A DNA stretch of 64,000 nucleotides from JAQBVV01 sp965249205 (GCA_965249205.1 CBDFLL010000005.1:868001-932000), one strand, 5' to 3'. Counted from the stretch's first letter, positions 43,064-53,300 are shown. Numbers and translations: made by a program. The notes: generated by a model from the letters alone, not told the origin.

Positions 43064-43948
43064 TTGGGCCGTTGGACCTGCGACTATCAGGTCGTGCCTC
43101 CGACCGCGCATCCACCGCCATCCGCTGAGCACCGGCTGCCGTTGTTCCCAGACACGCCGCGCCGCCACAACCCGGCCGTGCGGTTCGCCCTCGAGGAGGC
43201 CAACGCCGAAACGGGCACGTTCAAGGGCATGGCGTCGGTCTTCGGTACGCTGATCGACGACTACTACCACACCCGCATCATGCCGGGTGCGTTCGCGCGC
43301 ACGCTGCGCGAGGACCTGGCCCGGGTCCGTATCCTCTATCAGCACGACACCTGGCAGCCGGTCGGCAAGCCAACCACGCTCGAAGAGACGTCACAGGGGC
43401 TCTACATTGAGGGCGAGATCGTCGACACCGCCGTCGGCGTGGACGCGATGAAGCTGATGCGGCGCGGCATCATCGACGAACTCAGCATCGGGTTCGATCC
43501 GGTCCGCTGGGAGATGGTCCGCGACGGCACGGACGAAGAACGGCACATTTACGAGTTGACGCTGTGGGAGGTCAGCCTCGTCACCTTCGGCGCGAACCGC
43601 GACGCCAAGATCATGTCGGTCCACGCGATGGTGGGCGAGCTGCCGTCCGACGTGCAGGCGATCGTGCGGCCCATCATGGCGTGCCTGCTCGCGCGGCCGG
43701 CGGGCACCCCCATGCCGGCGCCGGTCTCGCTGCTGGCTCAGGCGCTGGCGATTCACGAACTCCACGAGGGCAAGACCCTCTCCACCAAGAACAAGACGCT
43801 GGTCAAGAACGCCGTCGCAGCGCTGAAAGCGTTGCTCGACGCGGCGGGCGGCGACGAGGACGCGGCCGCGGGCCTCGCCGGTGACTGCTACGGCGCTGCC
43901 ACGCTCGACCTCTTGGCACTGGAGCACGACCTGGCCCTCTGCCAGTAA
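43064..43948 (+). CDS. HK97 family prohead protease
   Basis: The frame starts at a TTG (43064); GTG codons shortly after are possible alternatives. The 294 residues include the U35 protease core: FKGMASVFGTLIDDYYHTRI, MPGAFARTL, the catalytic His in VRILYQHDTWQPVGK near residue 93 and the catalytic Ser in IIDELSIGFDPVRW near 140. It cleaves scaffold and capsid N-termini during maturation. About 100 C-terminal residues (from near 190) are Ala-rich and could be a fused scaffold segment. Confidence 0.9.
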   Translation: MGRWTCDYQVVPPTAHPPPSAEHRLPLFPDTPRRHNPAVRFALEEANAETGTFKGMASVFGTLIDDYYHTRIMPGAFARTLREDLARVRILYQHDTWQPVGKPTTLEETSQGLYIEGEIVDTAVGVDAMKLMRRGIIDELSIGFDPVRWEMVRDGTDEERHIYELTLWEVSLVTFGANRDAKIMSVHAMVGELPSDVQAIVRPIMACLLARPAGTPMPAPVSLLAQALAIHELHEGKTLSTKNKTLVKNAVAALKALLDAAGGDEDAAAGLAGDCYGAATLDLLALEHDLALCQ

Positions 43949-43975
43949 CCCCTGAAGCGAAGGAGCACGGAACCG

Positions 43976-45421
43976 ATGCGTGACTTTCAGCAACTGATCA
44001 AGGTCGCCGGCGAACAGTCGAACACGGCGATGACGGCTGCCCGTGCGCTCGGCCTCAAGATCACCGAGGCCCAGGCGAAGGGCGAGTCCACGGCCGACCT
44101 CCGGGTCACCTTCGAGAAGGCCAAGACCGACGCGGTGGCGGCCATCCAGGCGGTCAACGACCTCCGAGCGGAGGAGAAGCTAGAACTGCAGGCCGCCGAG
44201 AGCCAGCGGGCCCAGGAGGAGCACGATCGCGAGATGTCCAGCCTCCGTGGCGCCAGGCCAGCGCGCGCGATCGACACCGGATCCCACCCCGCGGACACGC
44301 AGCAGGCCAGCCCTGGGGCCCATGCGCCGTCGGACCGGAGTGCCCGCGGCATCGAGCGTATGGCTCGGCGTCTGGAGAAACGCGCGTCGCGCATGACGCC
44401 ACAGCAGCGACAGGGCACGTCGGAGGCCCTGCGCGGCTACATCAAGGGGGACTTGGAGGGCATGCGCCTGGCGATCGGTGCCTACGCCGAGCGCGAGCAC
44501 ATCACGCCTGACGAGCTGCACGCCCTGATGACCGGCAACGAGACGCTGGGCGGGGCGCTGGTGCGGGACGACCAGCTCGCCGAGGTCATCCGCGACCTGC
44601 CCGGGATCGCCGTGTTCGCCAAGTACGCCAGGGTGCAGCCGACATCGCGAGATGCGCTCTCGTTCCCGTCGATCGCGGCCAAGTCGGCCGGTGAGACGAG
44701 CTACCCCAGCGGGTTTACCGGCAGCTTCAAGAAGTCGCCGTCCAAGACCGGCGGCGCGGCGCCGAATGTTCAGCAGCAGCCGACGTTCCAACGGAACCGT
44801 GTGCCGGTGCACGACTGGCGGCCGGACGCCATCGAGATCGAGCTCAATCTGCTCGAGGACGCCGATGCCGACGTGGAGGGCATGCTCAACGAGATCATCG
44901 GGCAGACGATGGCGCAGGACATGGACGACAAGTGCACGCTCGGTACGGGCAACACGGAACCGCTGGGCCTCCTGACGGAGCACGCCGACTTCGCCCTGCC
45001 GACGGTGCACTCGGGGCACGCGAGCCAGCTCACGTATGCGGGGCTGACCAACCTGTTCGCGGGACTCCCGGCGCAGTACCGGCAGGGTGCGGTCTGGATG
45101 ATGAACACCGCTGGTGCGTTTGCGGCCATCCTGCAGCTGCAGGACAGCAACGGGCGGCCGATCCTCGAGCCGAACATGCTCCCCGGCACGCTCTGGGGCA
45201 AACCGATCGCGTTCAACGAGCGGATGGCGAACCCGGCCGCGAACGCCTACCCCATCGTGTTCGGAGACTTCCGGTACTACATCATCGCGATGCGCGCGCA
45301 GCTGCGGGTCCAGCGCCTGCTTGAGCGGTTCACGCCGAACATCGGCCTGCAGCCGTGGTCGCGGTTCGGCGGCCAGACCCTGCGACCGAACGCATTCCGA
45401 CGCCAGAAATGCGCGGCCTAA
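43976..45421 (+). CDS. Phage major capsid protein (HK97 fold)
   Basis: The 481-residue protein has an N-terminal helical scaffold-like delta region (about residues 1-90, Ala/Glu/Lys rich), a linker, and an HK97-type shell domain beginning near TGNETLGGALVRDDQLAEVI. Further family features are the E-loop region FAKYARVQPTSRDALSFPSI, and LNEIIGQTMAQDMDDKCTLG then LPGTLWGKPIAFNERM in the A-domain. The protease encoded upstream presumably removes the delta region. A GAAGGAG ribosome-binding site precedes the ATG. Confidence 0.93.
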   Translation: MRDFQQLIKVAGEQSNTAMTAARALGLKITEAQAKGESTADLRVTFEKAKTDAVAAIQAVNDLRAEEKLELQAAESQRAQEEHDREMSSLRGARPARAIDTGSHPADTQQASPGAHAPSDRSARGIERMARRLEKRASRMTPQQRQGTSEALRGYIKGDLEGMRLAIGAYAEREHITPDELHALMTGNETLGGALVRDDQLAEVIRDLPGIAVFAKYARVQPTSRDALSFPSIAAKSAGETSYPSGFTGSFKKSPSKTGGAAPNVQQQPTFQRNRVPVHDWRPDAIEIELNLLEDADADVEGMLNEIIGQTMAQDMDDKCTLGTGNTEPLGLLTEHADFALPTVHSGHASQLTYAGLTNLFAGLPAQYRQGAVWMMNTAGAFAAILQLQDSNGRPILEPNMLPGTLWGKPIAFNERMANPAANAYPIVFGDFRYYIIAMRAQLRVQRLLERFTPNIGLQPWSRFGGQTLRPNAFRRQKCAA

Positions 45422-45483
45422 GTCGCCGGCGCTGATCACGAGGCCCTGACGATCACGCGAACCTGAACGAGGGAGAGACCCAC

Positions 45484-45915
45484 ATGCGAGACGTACAGCA
45501 CCAGTCGAAGGCGACCGCGTCGCTGGATCCGGCGGTCCGGACCGCCGATGCCACCGGCACGGGCGTGGACCTGCAGGGAGTTGAGGGCGCGCTGGTGCAG
45601 GTCCAGGTGGGCGCCGAAGGCGACACGCTGACCGGCGAGCTCTTCATCGAATTCGAGCTGGAGGAGTCGGACGACAACGTGACCTTCACGGACGTCGCCG
45701 ACGCCGACGTGGTGGGCACCGTCAGCGGCACCAACAGCGGCACCATCGCCAAGATCGATGCCGTGGCGGAGGCCCCGTCACTCCACACCGCGGCCTACAT
45801 CGGCACGAAGCGCTACCTGCGTGTGGTGGACAGCCGCACCGGCACGCACACGACCGGCACGGCGACCGCCGCGTCGGTGATCGGCATGCTGGCGAGGATG
45901 TCGCCGGCCTCGTAG
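45484..45915 (+). CDS. Phage structural protein of unknown role (head decoration or connector candidate)
   Basis: The 143-residue protein is acidic, Thr/Val/Ala rich and predicted mostly beta, with FIEFELEESDDNVTFTDVAD in the middle and GTKRYLRVVDSRTGTHTTGT near the end. There is no membrane segment. Short beta-rich proteins right after the capsid gene are often decoration or head-stabilising proteins; I infer this from position only. A GAGGGAGAG ribosome-binding site precedes the ATG. A gene-free gap of 175 bases follows. Confidence 0.6.
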   Translation: MRDVQHQSKATASLDPAVRTADATGTGVDLQGVEGALVQVQVGAEGDTLTGELFIEFELEESDDNVTFTDVADADVVGTVSGTNSGTIAKIDAVAEAPSLHTAAYIGTKRYLRVVDSRTGTHTTGTATAASVIGMLARMSPAS

Positions 45916-46090
45916 GCGGCGCCGCGCAGATGCGGGGCCCACAGGAAACACCCGGGGGTGGCCAGCGCCGCGAGCGGGCCCCCGCGGGTCCCACGGAGTG
46001 CCCGACCAGCCGGCCGCGCGAGCGACGCCGCGCCGGCGGCCGGGGCGCCCACGCCAGACGTCGACGTATTCGTGGAGGCACACCGCGTTC

Positions 46091-46702
46091 ATGGCCATCG
46101 CCGCGACAACGCTCTGGTCCCTGGACACCGTGCGCGCGTGGGTAGGTGCCACCGCGACGGGCAAGGACACGCAGCTCGAACAGATCGCCAACGGCGTGAC
46201 GGCGTTGATCGAACGGGAAACCGGTCGGATCTACGTGCAGCGGGCGATCACCGAGAAACGGGATGGCGACGGGTCGTCGCGCCTGTGGCTGCGTCGCGCG
46301 CCTGTCGTCAGTATCGCCAGTATCACGGTGCTGCGCCAGCCCACCGACAGCGCGGCCGAGACGTTCGATGCGGGCGACTACCGGTTCAACATGGAGACCG
46401 GGAAGATCGAAGCGCACGACGAGTGGTTTACCCGGGGCTTGGAGAACGTGACGGTGACCTATACGGCCGGCCTGGCGACGCAGGACGGCGCCGCGTTCAC
46501 GGCTGTGCCGGACGCCGAGCAGCTGTGGCATGCGGCGTTCGGGATTGGGCTGGAAATGATCACGTACATCCAGGAGGAAACCATGAGCGGCGCGACCGGC
46601 GCGACCTCGGTCCAGATCGGGCCGGCCTCCTTTTCGGTCAAGCCGGACTGGCCCAAGGCCGTCAAGGCTGGCCTTCGGGCGCTCAAGCGCCCCATGGTGT
46701 AG
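46091..46702 (+). CDS. Phage head-tail connector protein (gp6-like)
   Basis: The ATG at 46091 is preferred over the longer in-frame start at 45998 because conservation-like sequence begins at TTLWSLDTVRAWVGATATGK. The 203-residue protein has helices followed by YVQRAITEKRDGDGSSRLWL, RAPVVSIASITVLRQ, and a C-terminal helix LWHAAFGIGLEMITY. This fits the HK97 gp6-like adaptor family that forms a ring under the portal. It precedes the gp10-like gene by eight bases. Confidence 0.75.
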   Translation: MAIAATTLWSLDTVRAWVGATATGKDTQLEQIANGVTALIERETGRIYVQRAITEKRDGDGSSRLWLRRAPVVSIASITVLRQPTDSAAETFDAGDYRFNMETGKIEAHDEWFTRGLENVTVTYTAGLATQDGAAFTAVPDAEQLWHAAFGIGLEMITYIQEETMSGATGATSVQIGPASFSVKPDWPKAVKAGLRALKRPMV

Positions 46703-46709
46703 CGGCCCC

Positions 46710-47318
46710 ATGATTGAGATTCGCGTCGACACCGAGGGCACCCAGCGCGTCACGCAGCGACTGGCGAAGGCCCCGAGGGTTGTGCATGCCGCCTCCGTGG
46801 AAGGCATGCGGCGGGTCGGCCTCGGGCTGCAGCGGCACCTCAACGGCAACGTCCTGAGCGGCCAGCTGCTCAGGGTGCGCACGGGGAACCTGCGGCGCGC
46901 CACGTTCTACCGGGTCGAGGAAGCGCGGGACACGGTGTCGGCCGTACTCGGGATCGACCACCGGAAGGCGCCGTACGGCCGGATCCACGAGACGGGCGGC
47001 ACGATTCGACCGAAGCGCGCACGGCACCTGACGATCCCGCTCCCGGCCGCCCTGACCGGCGCCGGCGTGGCACGATTCACGGCCCGTCAGGTCATCGCCG
47101 CCCCCGGATCGTTCGGCTACACGGGCACGTTCACCCGGAACAAGGTCATCGTCGGCACGCGTGGTGAGGGTGTCGTCGAGCCGCTGTTCGCGCTGAAGAC
47201 GCAGGTGACCATCAAAGCGGTCGGCTACTTGGAACACACCGTCGACGACAAGCGGTCCTGGATTCACGCGGAGCTGCAGGCGGCGGTGGATCGCGGCGTC
47301 CGGGAGCTGAACCGGTAA
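46710..47318 (+). CDS. HK97 gp10-like head closure/tail completion protein
   Basis: The 202-residue protein has an N-terminal beta strand and helix MIEIRVDTEGTQRVTQRLAK, then SGQLLRVRTGNLRRATFYRV near residue 49 and YGRIHETGGTIRPKRARHLT near 90, a pattern typical of the HK97 gp10-like family. Members link the connector to the tail. Most of the family are 110-150 residues, so this one has an extra C-terminal portion. Confidence 0.82.
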   Translation: MIEIRVDTEGTQRVTQRLAKAPRVVHAASVEGMRRVGLGLQRHLNGNVLSGQLLRVRTGNLRRATFYRVEEARDTVSAVLGIDHRKAPYGRIHETGGTIRPKRARHLTIPLPAALTGAGVARFTARQVIAAPGSFGYTGTFTRNKVIVGTRGEGVVEPLFALKTQVTIKAVGYLEHTVDDKRSWIHAELQAAVDRGVRELNR

Positions 47319-47328
47319 GGGGAGATGC

Positions 47329-47799
47329 GTGGCCACCACCAGTCAACGGCAGCTGATCATCGAGGCCTTGCAGGCCGCGTTGCGGGCGATCAGCGGGGGC
47401 GACTATCACTACCCGCTGACCGACGCGTCTCAGGTGACCGTCGATCCGGGCATGCAGCTGCTCGGTCCGGTGCTCAGCGACTTGCCGCTCTACGTGCTCG
47501 AGACCACGCCGGACGGATCGAAAACGTACCAGCCGGCCAAGCAGATCCTCGAAGTGGTGCGCGTGAATATCCACGCCCGCTACGACGCCGACCCGGTGCA
47601 TCCGGCCAGCAAGCTGGCGGTGTTCGAGAACCTGAAGGCCGACATGGAGCGCGCGCTGACGGTCGACATCACCTTGGGTGGCCTGGTCTGCGACGTGCGG
47701 CTCCTGACGGCCGCCGAGTTCGTGGGGATGGGATCGCCGGTCGTGATCGTGACGCAGCCGGTCGAAGCCCGGTTCTCTCGCACATATGGGAGCCCGTAG
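47329..47799 (+). CDS. Probable tail terminator/tail completion protein
   Basis: The 156-residue protein starts at a GTG and alternates helix (RQLIIEALQAALRAISGGDY) with beta strands, and has a conserved-looking VHPASKLAVFENLKADMERA. Position between the gp10-like protein and the tail tube is that of the tail terminator (gpU-like) in siphoviruses. Sequence motifs alone do not prove the family. It overlaps nothing; the next start is four bases after its stop. Confidence 0.6.
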   Translation: MATTSQRQLIIEALQAALRAISGGDYHYPLTDASQVTVDPGMQLLGPVLSDLPLYVLETTPDGSKTYQPAKQILEVVRVNIHARYDADPVHPASKLAVFENLKADMERALTVDITLGGLVCDVRLLTAAEFVGMGSPVVIVTQPVEARFSRTYGSP

Positions 47800-47803
47800 C
47801 GCC

Positions 47804-48088
47804 ATGACCAAACGACGCGCAGTCCCGTCACCGGCCGCCACGACCGCCCCGCCGCGCTACCGCTGCCGCGTGGAGGTCGCGGTGCTGTCTCGCGCGCCTG
47901 CGTTCAGCCAACGGCTCAGCCCGGGATCCCTCGTGGATCTTGACGCGCGCGTGGCCGAGGGCGTCACCCTGCGGGATCTGGTGCGCGAGGACTGGTTCGA
48001 GCCGATGCCGGCTGACCCGCCGGCGGGGCTGGCCGACCACGAAACCCAGGCGCCCCCGGACACGGGCGACGCCGTCGAGGAGGCATAG
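47804..48088 (+). CDS. Small hypothetical phage protein
   Basis: The ATG at 47804 gives 94 residues with a basic Pro/Ala start and an acidic end (GDAVEEA). The central part RVEVAVLSRAPAFSQRLSPG then SLVDLDARVAEGVTLRDLV may be a small beta-rich domain. I do not recognise it. It lies directly before the tail tube gene, where small tail accessory proteins are common. Confidence 0.6.
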   Translation: MTKRRAVPSPAATTAPPRYRCRVEVAVLSRAPAFSQRLSPGSLVDLDARVAEGVTLRDLVREDWFEPMPADPPAGLADHETQAPPDTGDAVEEA

Positions 48089-48092
48089 CGCG

Positions 48093-49244
48093 ATGGCACT
48101 GCAGATCGGACGACGCGGGCAACTGTACGCGACGCAGGAGGCGGCCTACGGGGTCTCCGAACGCCTCGCCGTGACGAACGCACTGCGGCATATCGATGTC
48201 GGGTTTGGGTACGACCCCTTCGCCCGCGTCACGAGCCCGGAGAAGAAGCACTCGCCCGGGCCCGTGTCCCGGTTCGACCGCCAGCAGACGGCTGAACTGG
48301 GGACGCTGGTGGGTTTGCTACGCCCCTCGGGCGCGCTGGGCACCCTCGCGGAGTGCGACCCGGTCCTGGAGGCGGCCTTCGGATCCCGGACGATCCGGAC
48401 GGCCGATTCCACCGTCTCGGCGTCATCGACACCGACGACGACGACCGCGACCGTGGCCGACGCCGGGGATCTCGCCGCTGGCGATATGGTCCTCATCGAG
48501 GTCACCGGTCAGGCCGGGCCGTTCGTCCGCAAGCTGACGGTCGTCAGCACGAACGCCCTGACATGGGAGCCCGCGCTGCCAGCGGCGCCGGCGACCGGGG
48601 ACTCCGTCAAGGGGGCCGTGACCTACACGCTGACGTCGCAGCTGGCGGTGTCGCTGACCATCGCGCACTACTTGGACCACATCACGCGCGAGCTGCTGGG
48701 CGTGGGCATCAACAGCCTGGAGCTGGCGTTCGACGCCAACGAGGAGCCGCGATTCACCGCCTCGGGGCCGGCGGCGACCCAGCGCACCGGCACGGCACAG
48801 GCGCAGCCGGCGGGCTTCACGACCGTCGGCGGCCATCCGCCCTCGGGGCTGACGGGACAGCTGCTCGTCAACGGGACGGCGTACCTGTGCAAGAGCCTCA
48901 GCGTGTCGCTGGCCAATGCCCTCGCCGTGCGGAACCAGGAGTACGGCGTCTCGACGGCGTCGGAACTCTATCGCCAGGGACGCCGGGAGATCAGCCTGAG
49001 CCTCGAGGCCTTCGCCGAGAACGAGGCCGCGCTCTATGACCTGGCCGAGGCCGGATCGACGCCCTCGCTGCTGCTGCAGACCGGCAACGCCCCCGGCAAC
49101 ATCGTCTGCGTGTACGCCCCGAAGATCGACCTCATGGTGCCGGACCAGGACGATCCCGACGAGGAAGTGACCTGGTCTTTCGAGGCCCTGGCGATCGAAA
49201 CGGCCGACGGCCGGAACGACGAACTGACGCTCGGCTTGGCGTAA
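48093..49244 (+). CDS. Phage major tail (tube) protein
   Basis: The ATG at 48093, four bases after the upstream stop, gives 383 residues. The sequence is beta-rich with small-residue linkers (SASSTPTTTTATVADAGD near residue 110) and the motif LGVGINSLELAFDANEEPRF, then GQLLVNGTAYLCKSLSVSL and SLSLEAFAENEAALYDLAEA. This matches large tail tube proteins with two tube-like domains. Position before the chaperone and tape measure supports the call. Confidence 0.75.
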   Translation: MALQIGRRGQLYATQEAAYGVSERLAVTNALRHIDVGFGYDPFARVTSPEKKHSPGPVSRFDRQQTAELGTLVGLLRPSGALGTLAECDPVLEAAFGSRTIRTADSTVSASSTPTTTTATVADAGDLAAGDMVLIEVTGQAGPFVRKLTVVSTNALTWEPALPAAPATGDSVKGAVTYTLTSQLAVSLTIAHYLDHITRELLGVGINSLELAFDANEEPRFTASGPAATQRTGTAQAQPAGFTTVGGHPPSGLTGQLLVNGTAYLCKSLSVSLANALAVRNQEYGVSTASELYRQGRREISLSLEAFAENEAALYDLAEAGSTPSLLLQTGNAPGNIVCVYAPKIDLMVPDQDDPDEEVTWSFEALAIETADGRNDELTLGLA

Positions 49245-49296
49245 CGACCGGCACCGCCACAGATGACGCGACATCGCGCCGAAGGCAGGAGACGAC

Positions 49297-49992
49297 ATGC
49301 TCATCAAGCCCTACTATCCGGTCACCCTGACCATCGACGGCGAGGTGGTCGTGATCCGCATCACGCGGATGACCGACGAGGAATACGCCACGTTCGAGCA
49401 GGGCTACGTCAAGGCGGCCACGCCGACCATCGAACAGTTCGTGTCCCGCGCGCCTGATGGTCCCGAACAGGCGCGAGACGCCAAGGGCGCCTACGTCGTC
49501 TCGTTCCAGGCGCTCTGCGAACACCGGCTGAGCACGATGGGACCTGGTGAGCGTGAGCAGCTCCGCGTCGCCCAGGCGAAGGACGAAGCCGAGGCGCGGG
49601 CCTTTATGCGGCAGTGCTTCGCCGACTACGTCACCGTGGAACGCGGGATCTCGGAGGAGACGCGGGACGGGAAGGAAGTCAGCGTCACCACGGGCCTTGA
49701 CTTTCTGCGCTTGTTCGGTGCCAGACGCGACGTGTTGTTCCAAGTGATCGGCGCGATCCACCGGGAGAACACGGTGGACGCCGTCCAAAAAAAAGTCTCG
49801 CCGTCGCCGTCCGGTTCGCGCACTGGCTTCCGACCGCCACCGCGGGCTCGAGTTGGGCGGAGACGGGCGACAGCTGCCGCGCGTGCCGCGACCGGGGCCT
49901 CTGCCGCGCCCGCGGCTGCGACGGCGACACCGGCGCGCCCATCTGGATCTCGGGCCCCGTCATCGCGACCCGATGTCCCGTCCGTGAACTGA
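49297..49992 (+). CDS. Tail assembly chaperone, short (gpG-like) product
   Basis: The zero-frame protein has 231 residues. Residues 1-160 form a compact globular part starting MLIKPYYPVTLTIDGEVVVI, ending near DVLFQVIGAIHRENTVDA. After the A8 run at 49787-49794 the remaining 65 residues are low-complexity Arg/Ala/Pro/Ser, looking like an unselected frame. In lambda-like phages gpG and its frameshifted gpGT recruit tape measure and tube protein. The gene lies directly before the tape measure, as expected. Confidence 0.8.
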   Translation: MLIKPYYPVTLTIDGEVVVIRITRMTDEEYATFEQGYVKAATPTIEQFVSRAPDGPEQARDAKGAYVVSFQALCEHRLSTMGPGEREQLRVAQAKDEAEARAFMRQCFADYVTVERGISEETRDGKEVSVTTGLDFLRLFGARRDVLFQVIGAIHRENTVDAVQKKVSPSPSGSRTGFRPPPRARVGRRRATAAARAATGASAAPAAATATPARPSGSRAPSSRPDVPSVN

Positions 49993-50309
49993 CGCCAGAG
50001 CATCGGCGGTGGATCCGCGTCTTCGACCAGACCCACCGGATCCGGCACGACAGCACCACAGGGCAGGTCGAGGTGGAACGGGTCGCGTTCCCTCGTGCCG
50101 GCGGGGCTGGCGACCAGGACGCGCGAACGATGCACGCGATGGCGGTCGTCGCGAAGACGACCCGCGAACTGATGATCGAGGCGCGGCGCCACGCCACACG
50201 GCGCCGCCAGGAGACCGATGGCAGACGACGTCGTCATACGCATCTCGGCCAAAGAGCTGATCACCGACGCGTTCAACCGCACCGAAAAACGGGTCGGCGG
50301 ACTGTCTGA
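49297..50309 (+). CDS. Tail assembly chaperone, -1 frameshift fusion (gpGT-like) product
   Basis: A -1 slip on the heptamer A AAA AAA (49788-49794) joins codons 1-166 to a 171-codon open -1 frame ending at TGA 50307-50309. The extension reads as a plausible protein: VRFAHWLPTATAGSSWAETG, a cysteine cluster SCRACRDRGLCRARGC (possible zinc site), WISGPVIATRC, and VFDQTHRIRHDSTTGQVEVE, then ARTMHAMAVVAKTTRELMI. It overlaps the tape measure start by 92 bases. This layout matches the conserved chaperone frameshift of long-tailed phages; use of the site is inferred. Confidence 0.7.
49788..49794 (+). promoter_or_regulatory. Programmed -1 ribosomal frameshift slippery heptamer
   Basis: The heptamer is in the right register (X XXY YYZ), formed by the last A of a CAA codon and two AAA codons, within an uninterrupted run of eight A. 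Both tRNA-Lys can re-pair in the -1 frame. It sits at the end of the conserved part of the tail chaperone gene. The downstream sequence is G+C-rich and could form a stimulatory structure. Confidence 0.75.
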
Positions 50310-53300
50310 GAAGCTCACGGCGTTTTCGACCACGGCGAAGTCGGTCGGACTCGGGATGACGAAGTACGTCACCGCGCCGATTCTCGGCGTCGGGGCCGGC
50401 ATCTTAAAGCTCGGGATCGACTACGACAACGCGCTCAAGTCGATGAGCACCAGCACCGGTGCGACCGGCGTCGCGCTCGACGGACTGGGGGCCACGTTCC
50501 AGGAGGTGTTTGGGGCCGTCCCGGACGAGGCGGCGACCGTGGCGGCGGCCATCGGGGACATCCACACGATCACGGGCGCAACCGGGCCCGTCCTGCAAGA
50601 GATGACGCAGCGTGTGCTCGAGGCCTCGCGCCTGCTGGGTGAGGACGCGACCGAGAACGCCCAGGGCTTCTCGCGCGCGCTGGCGCAGTTCCAGATCCCG
50701 GCCAAGGATGGGGCGGCGGTCATGGACCGGCTGTTCAAGATCGGCCAGGACACCACGGCGGGGTTCGGGGAACTGATCCGGTCGACGAACACCTACGGCA
50801 GCGTGCTCAGTAACGCCGGCTTCTCGATGGAGGAGTCGGCGCTGCTGTTCGGCAATCTCACCAAGAGCGGCATCGACGTGAGCCGCGTCATGCCGGGACT
50901 GAACACAGCGTTCCGGAACTGGGCGGCCGAGGGGCGGAATACCCAGGACATGTTGCAGCAGACCATCGAGCGCATGCGGACAGCCAAGACGGACACGGAG
51001 GCGCTGACCATCGCGACCAAAACGTTCGGCGCCGAAGGGGCGCAGCGGATGACGACGGCCGTCCGCAACGGGAGCTTCGCCCTCGACGATCTCACCAGCT
51101 CGCTCCAGGGATCCGAGGGCACGATCGCGTCGACCGCCGAGGCAAACAAAACCCTCAAGGACCAGTTCGTCGAACTCTGGCACGCCATTCAAAAGGATCT
51201 CATGCCGGTCGGGCGAGACCTGGTGCAGACCTTGATCGACATGAAGCCCACCTTCGTGTCGCTGGCGGACCGCGTCTCCGGGCTCGTGCGCTGGTTCGCC
51301 GAGCTGTCGCCCAGCGTGCAGACGGTGATCCTGGGCCTTGGCGGCCTTGTGGCAGCCGCAGGACCGGTCCTGTTCGTGTTGGGAACCATGGCGACGGGGA
51401 TCAGCTCGCTCCTTCCGTTGTTCGCGCCACTCAAGATCGCGATCCTCGGCGTCGGCTCGGCCGCGCCCGGCGCCGCCACGGGCGTCGGCCTGCTCGGCGG
51501 CAGCCTCCGCGCCCTCACGCTGGCCGCCGGCCCCGTCGGCATCGCGATCACCGGGATGTGGGCCGCCTGGAAGGTGTTCCAGTGGGCCAAAGCGCGGAAT
51601 GAGGTCGCCAGCGTCGACGCGCGGATCGCCAGCCTCAGCGAGCGCATCGCGAACATCAGCGACACGGGTGCTCGCGCCACGAGGATGAAACAGCACCTCA
51701 CCGCCGCGCTGCGCGACGAGGAGGCCGCGCTCACCGCCGCGAACGCCGCCGCCGCGGCCGCCGTCCGCAACGCGCCGGCCGAGATCGCCCGCCTCGAGGC
51801 CGAGATCGAGGCGCTCCCCACACTCTCCCGCAACTACGGCAACGTGGTCCGCGCCAAAGAGCGGGAGATCGCAGAGAACCGGCAACTCCTCGCCGACCGG
51901 GAGGAGCAAGTCACAGCCATCCGAGAGGAGACGGCGGCCATCGAGGCCTCGCAGCAAGCCATCTGGGACGCCGCGGTGGCCTTGATGCGGGCCACCAAAA
52001 CGAATGACGACTTCGCTGCCTCGGTGGAAGGCTCGACCGCCGCCGTCGACGCCCTCGACACCAGCGTCGACCGTTTCACCGGCGGCACGTCGAACTCGCG
52101 GAACGCGCTGATGGGGTTCATCGGCACGCTCCAGCCCCTCCCGCAACTCGGCATCGAAGCGGCGATGGCCGTCGACGCCCTCGACACCAGCTTCGACCGT
52201 TTCACCGGCGGCACGTCGAACTCGCGGAACGCGCTGATGGGGTTCATCGGCAACCTCCAGGATCTGCCAGCCGCGGCGACCCCGTCTGGGACCGCGGCGG
52301 CCGACGGGTTTCTGTCCGGCATGGACGAGACCTTCGCGAAGGCCTTTGCTGGCGGCGGCGGGTTCCTTGGCGGCCTCCAGGCAACCATCACCCAGGGATG
52401 GGGAACACTGTTTCTCGATGAGGGCGAAACGGCCGCAACCGGGTTTATTGGCCGCATGCAGGGTATTTTCAGCACACTCGGAGGCGTCCCGCTCGTCGGC
52501 CCGCTCCTGCAAACCTTCGGGCCAGCACTCATCAGCGGCATCGGTCAGCTCGCCGGGACGGTGTGGGGCGGCATCAAGTCGCTGTTCGGCGGCCCCGCTG
52601 GCGCCGAGCTGGAGGGGCGGCGGGTGGCTGGCACCTTCCGCCAGGGCCTCCTCGCCGAGCTGAACCCGGAACAAATGGCCGAGGTACAGCAGGCGATGCA
52701 GGGCGCCTGGAAGGGCAACGAAATCGGCGCCGCGACGGTCATCGCGATCCGCGATGCATACATCGCCGCCGGCGCCAGTGCGGAGGACGCCCTCGACGTC
52801 GTCAACCGGCTCTGGCAGGCGGAGCAGCAGGGCGGCGCGGCGGTCCAGGAGGTCATTGACGAGATCACCCAGACCATCGCGACCGAGGTGACGCCGACGG
52901 TCGAGGCGAGCGGCGAGGCGTTCGAGGAGGTCGCCGAGGTCGGGCGTGGGACGTTCGCGGGCTTGACCACCACGATCGACCGGATGCAGGCCAAGATCGC
53001 GAACACCGACTCCCTGGATCGGATGGCTGCCGAGTTCCGGAAAGCCAGTGACGGGAGCACCTACGACCTGGGCACCATTCTGCGCGAGGCCGAGTCGCTG
53101 ACCGACTCGCTGGGCAGCACGCATCCGGCGGTGGTGCAGATGCAGGGCCTCATCCGAGACGCCAGCGAGACGGGCGTCTGGGACTTTGGGCAGATGGCGC
53201 TCGCGATTGGCGCCATCAAGGACGAGATGGCGACGCCGATCGTGATCCCGGTCACGCCGGTGCTGACGGGCATGATCGATCCGGACCGGGAGGGCAACGA

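Noticed and set aside
52042..52260. CRISPR-like spacing of repeats
   Set aside because: Only two long coding repeats in frame inside the tape measure gene, with no short palindromic repeat units; no CRISPR array or cas gene was seen anywhere in the window.
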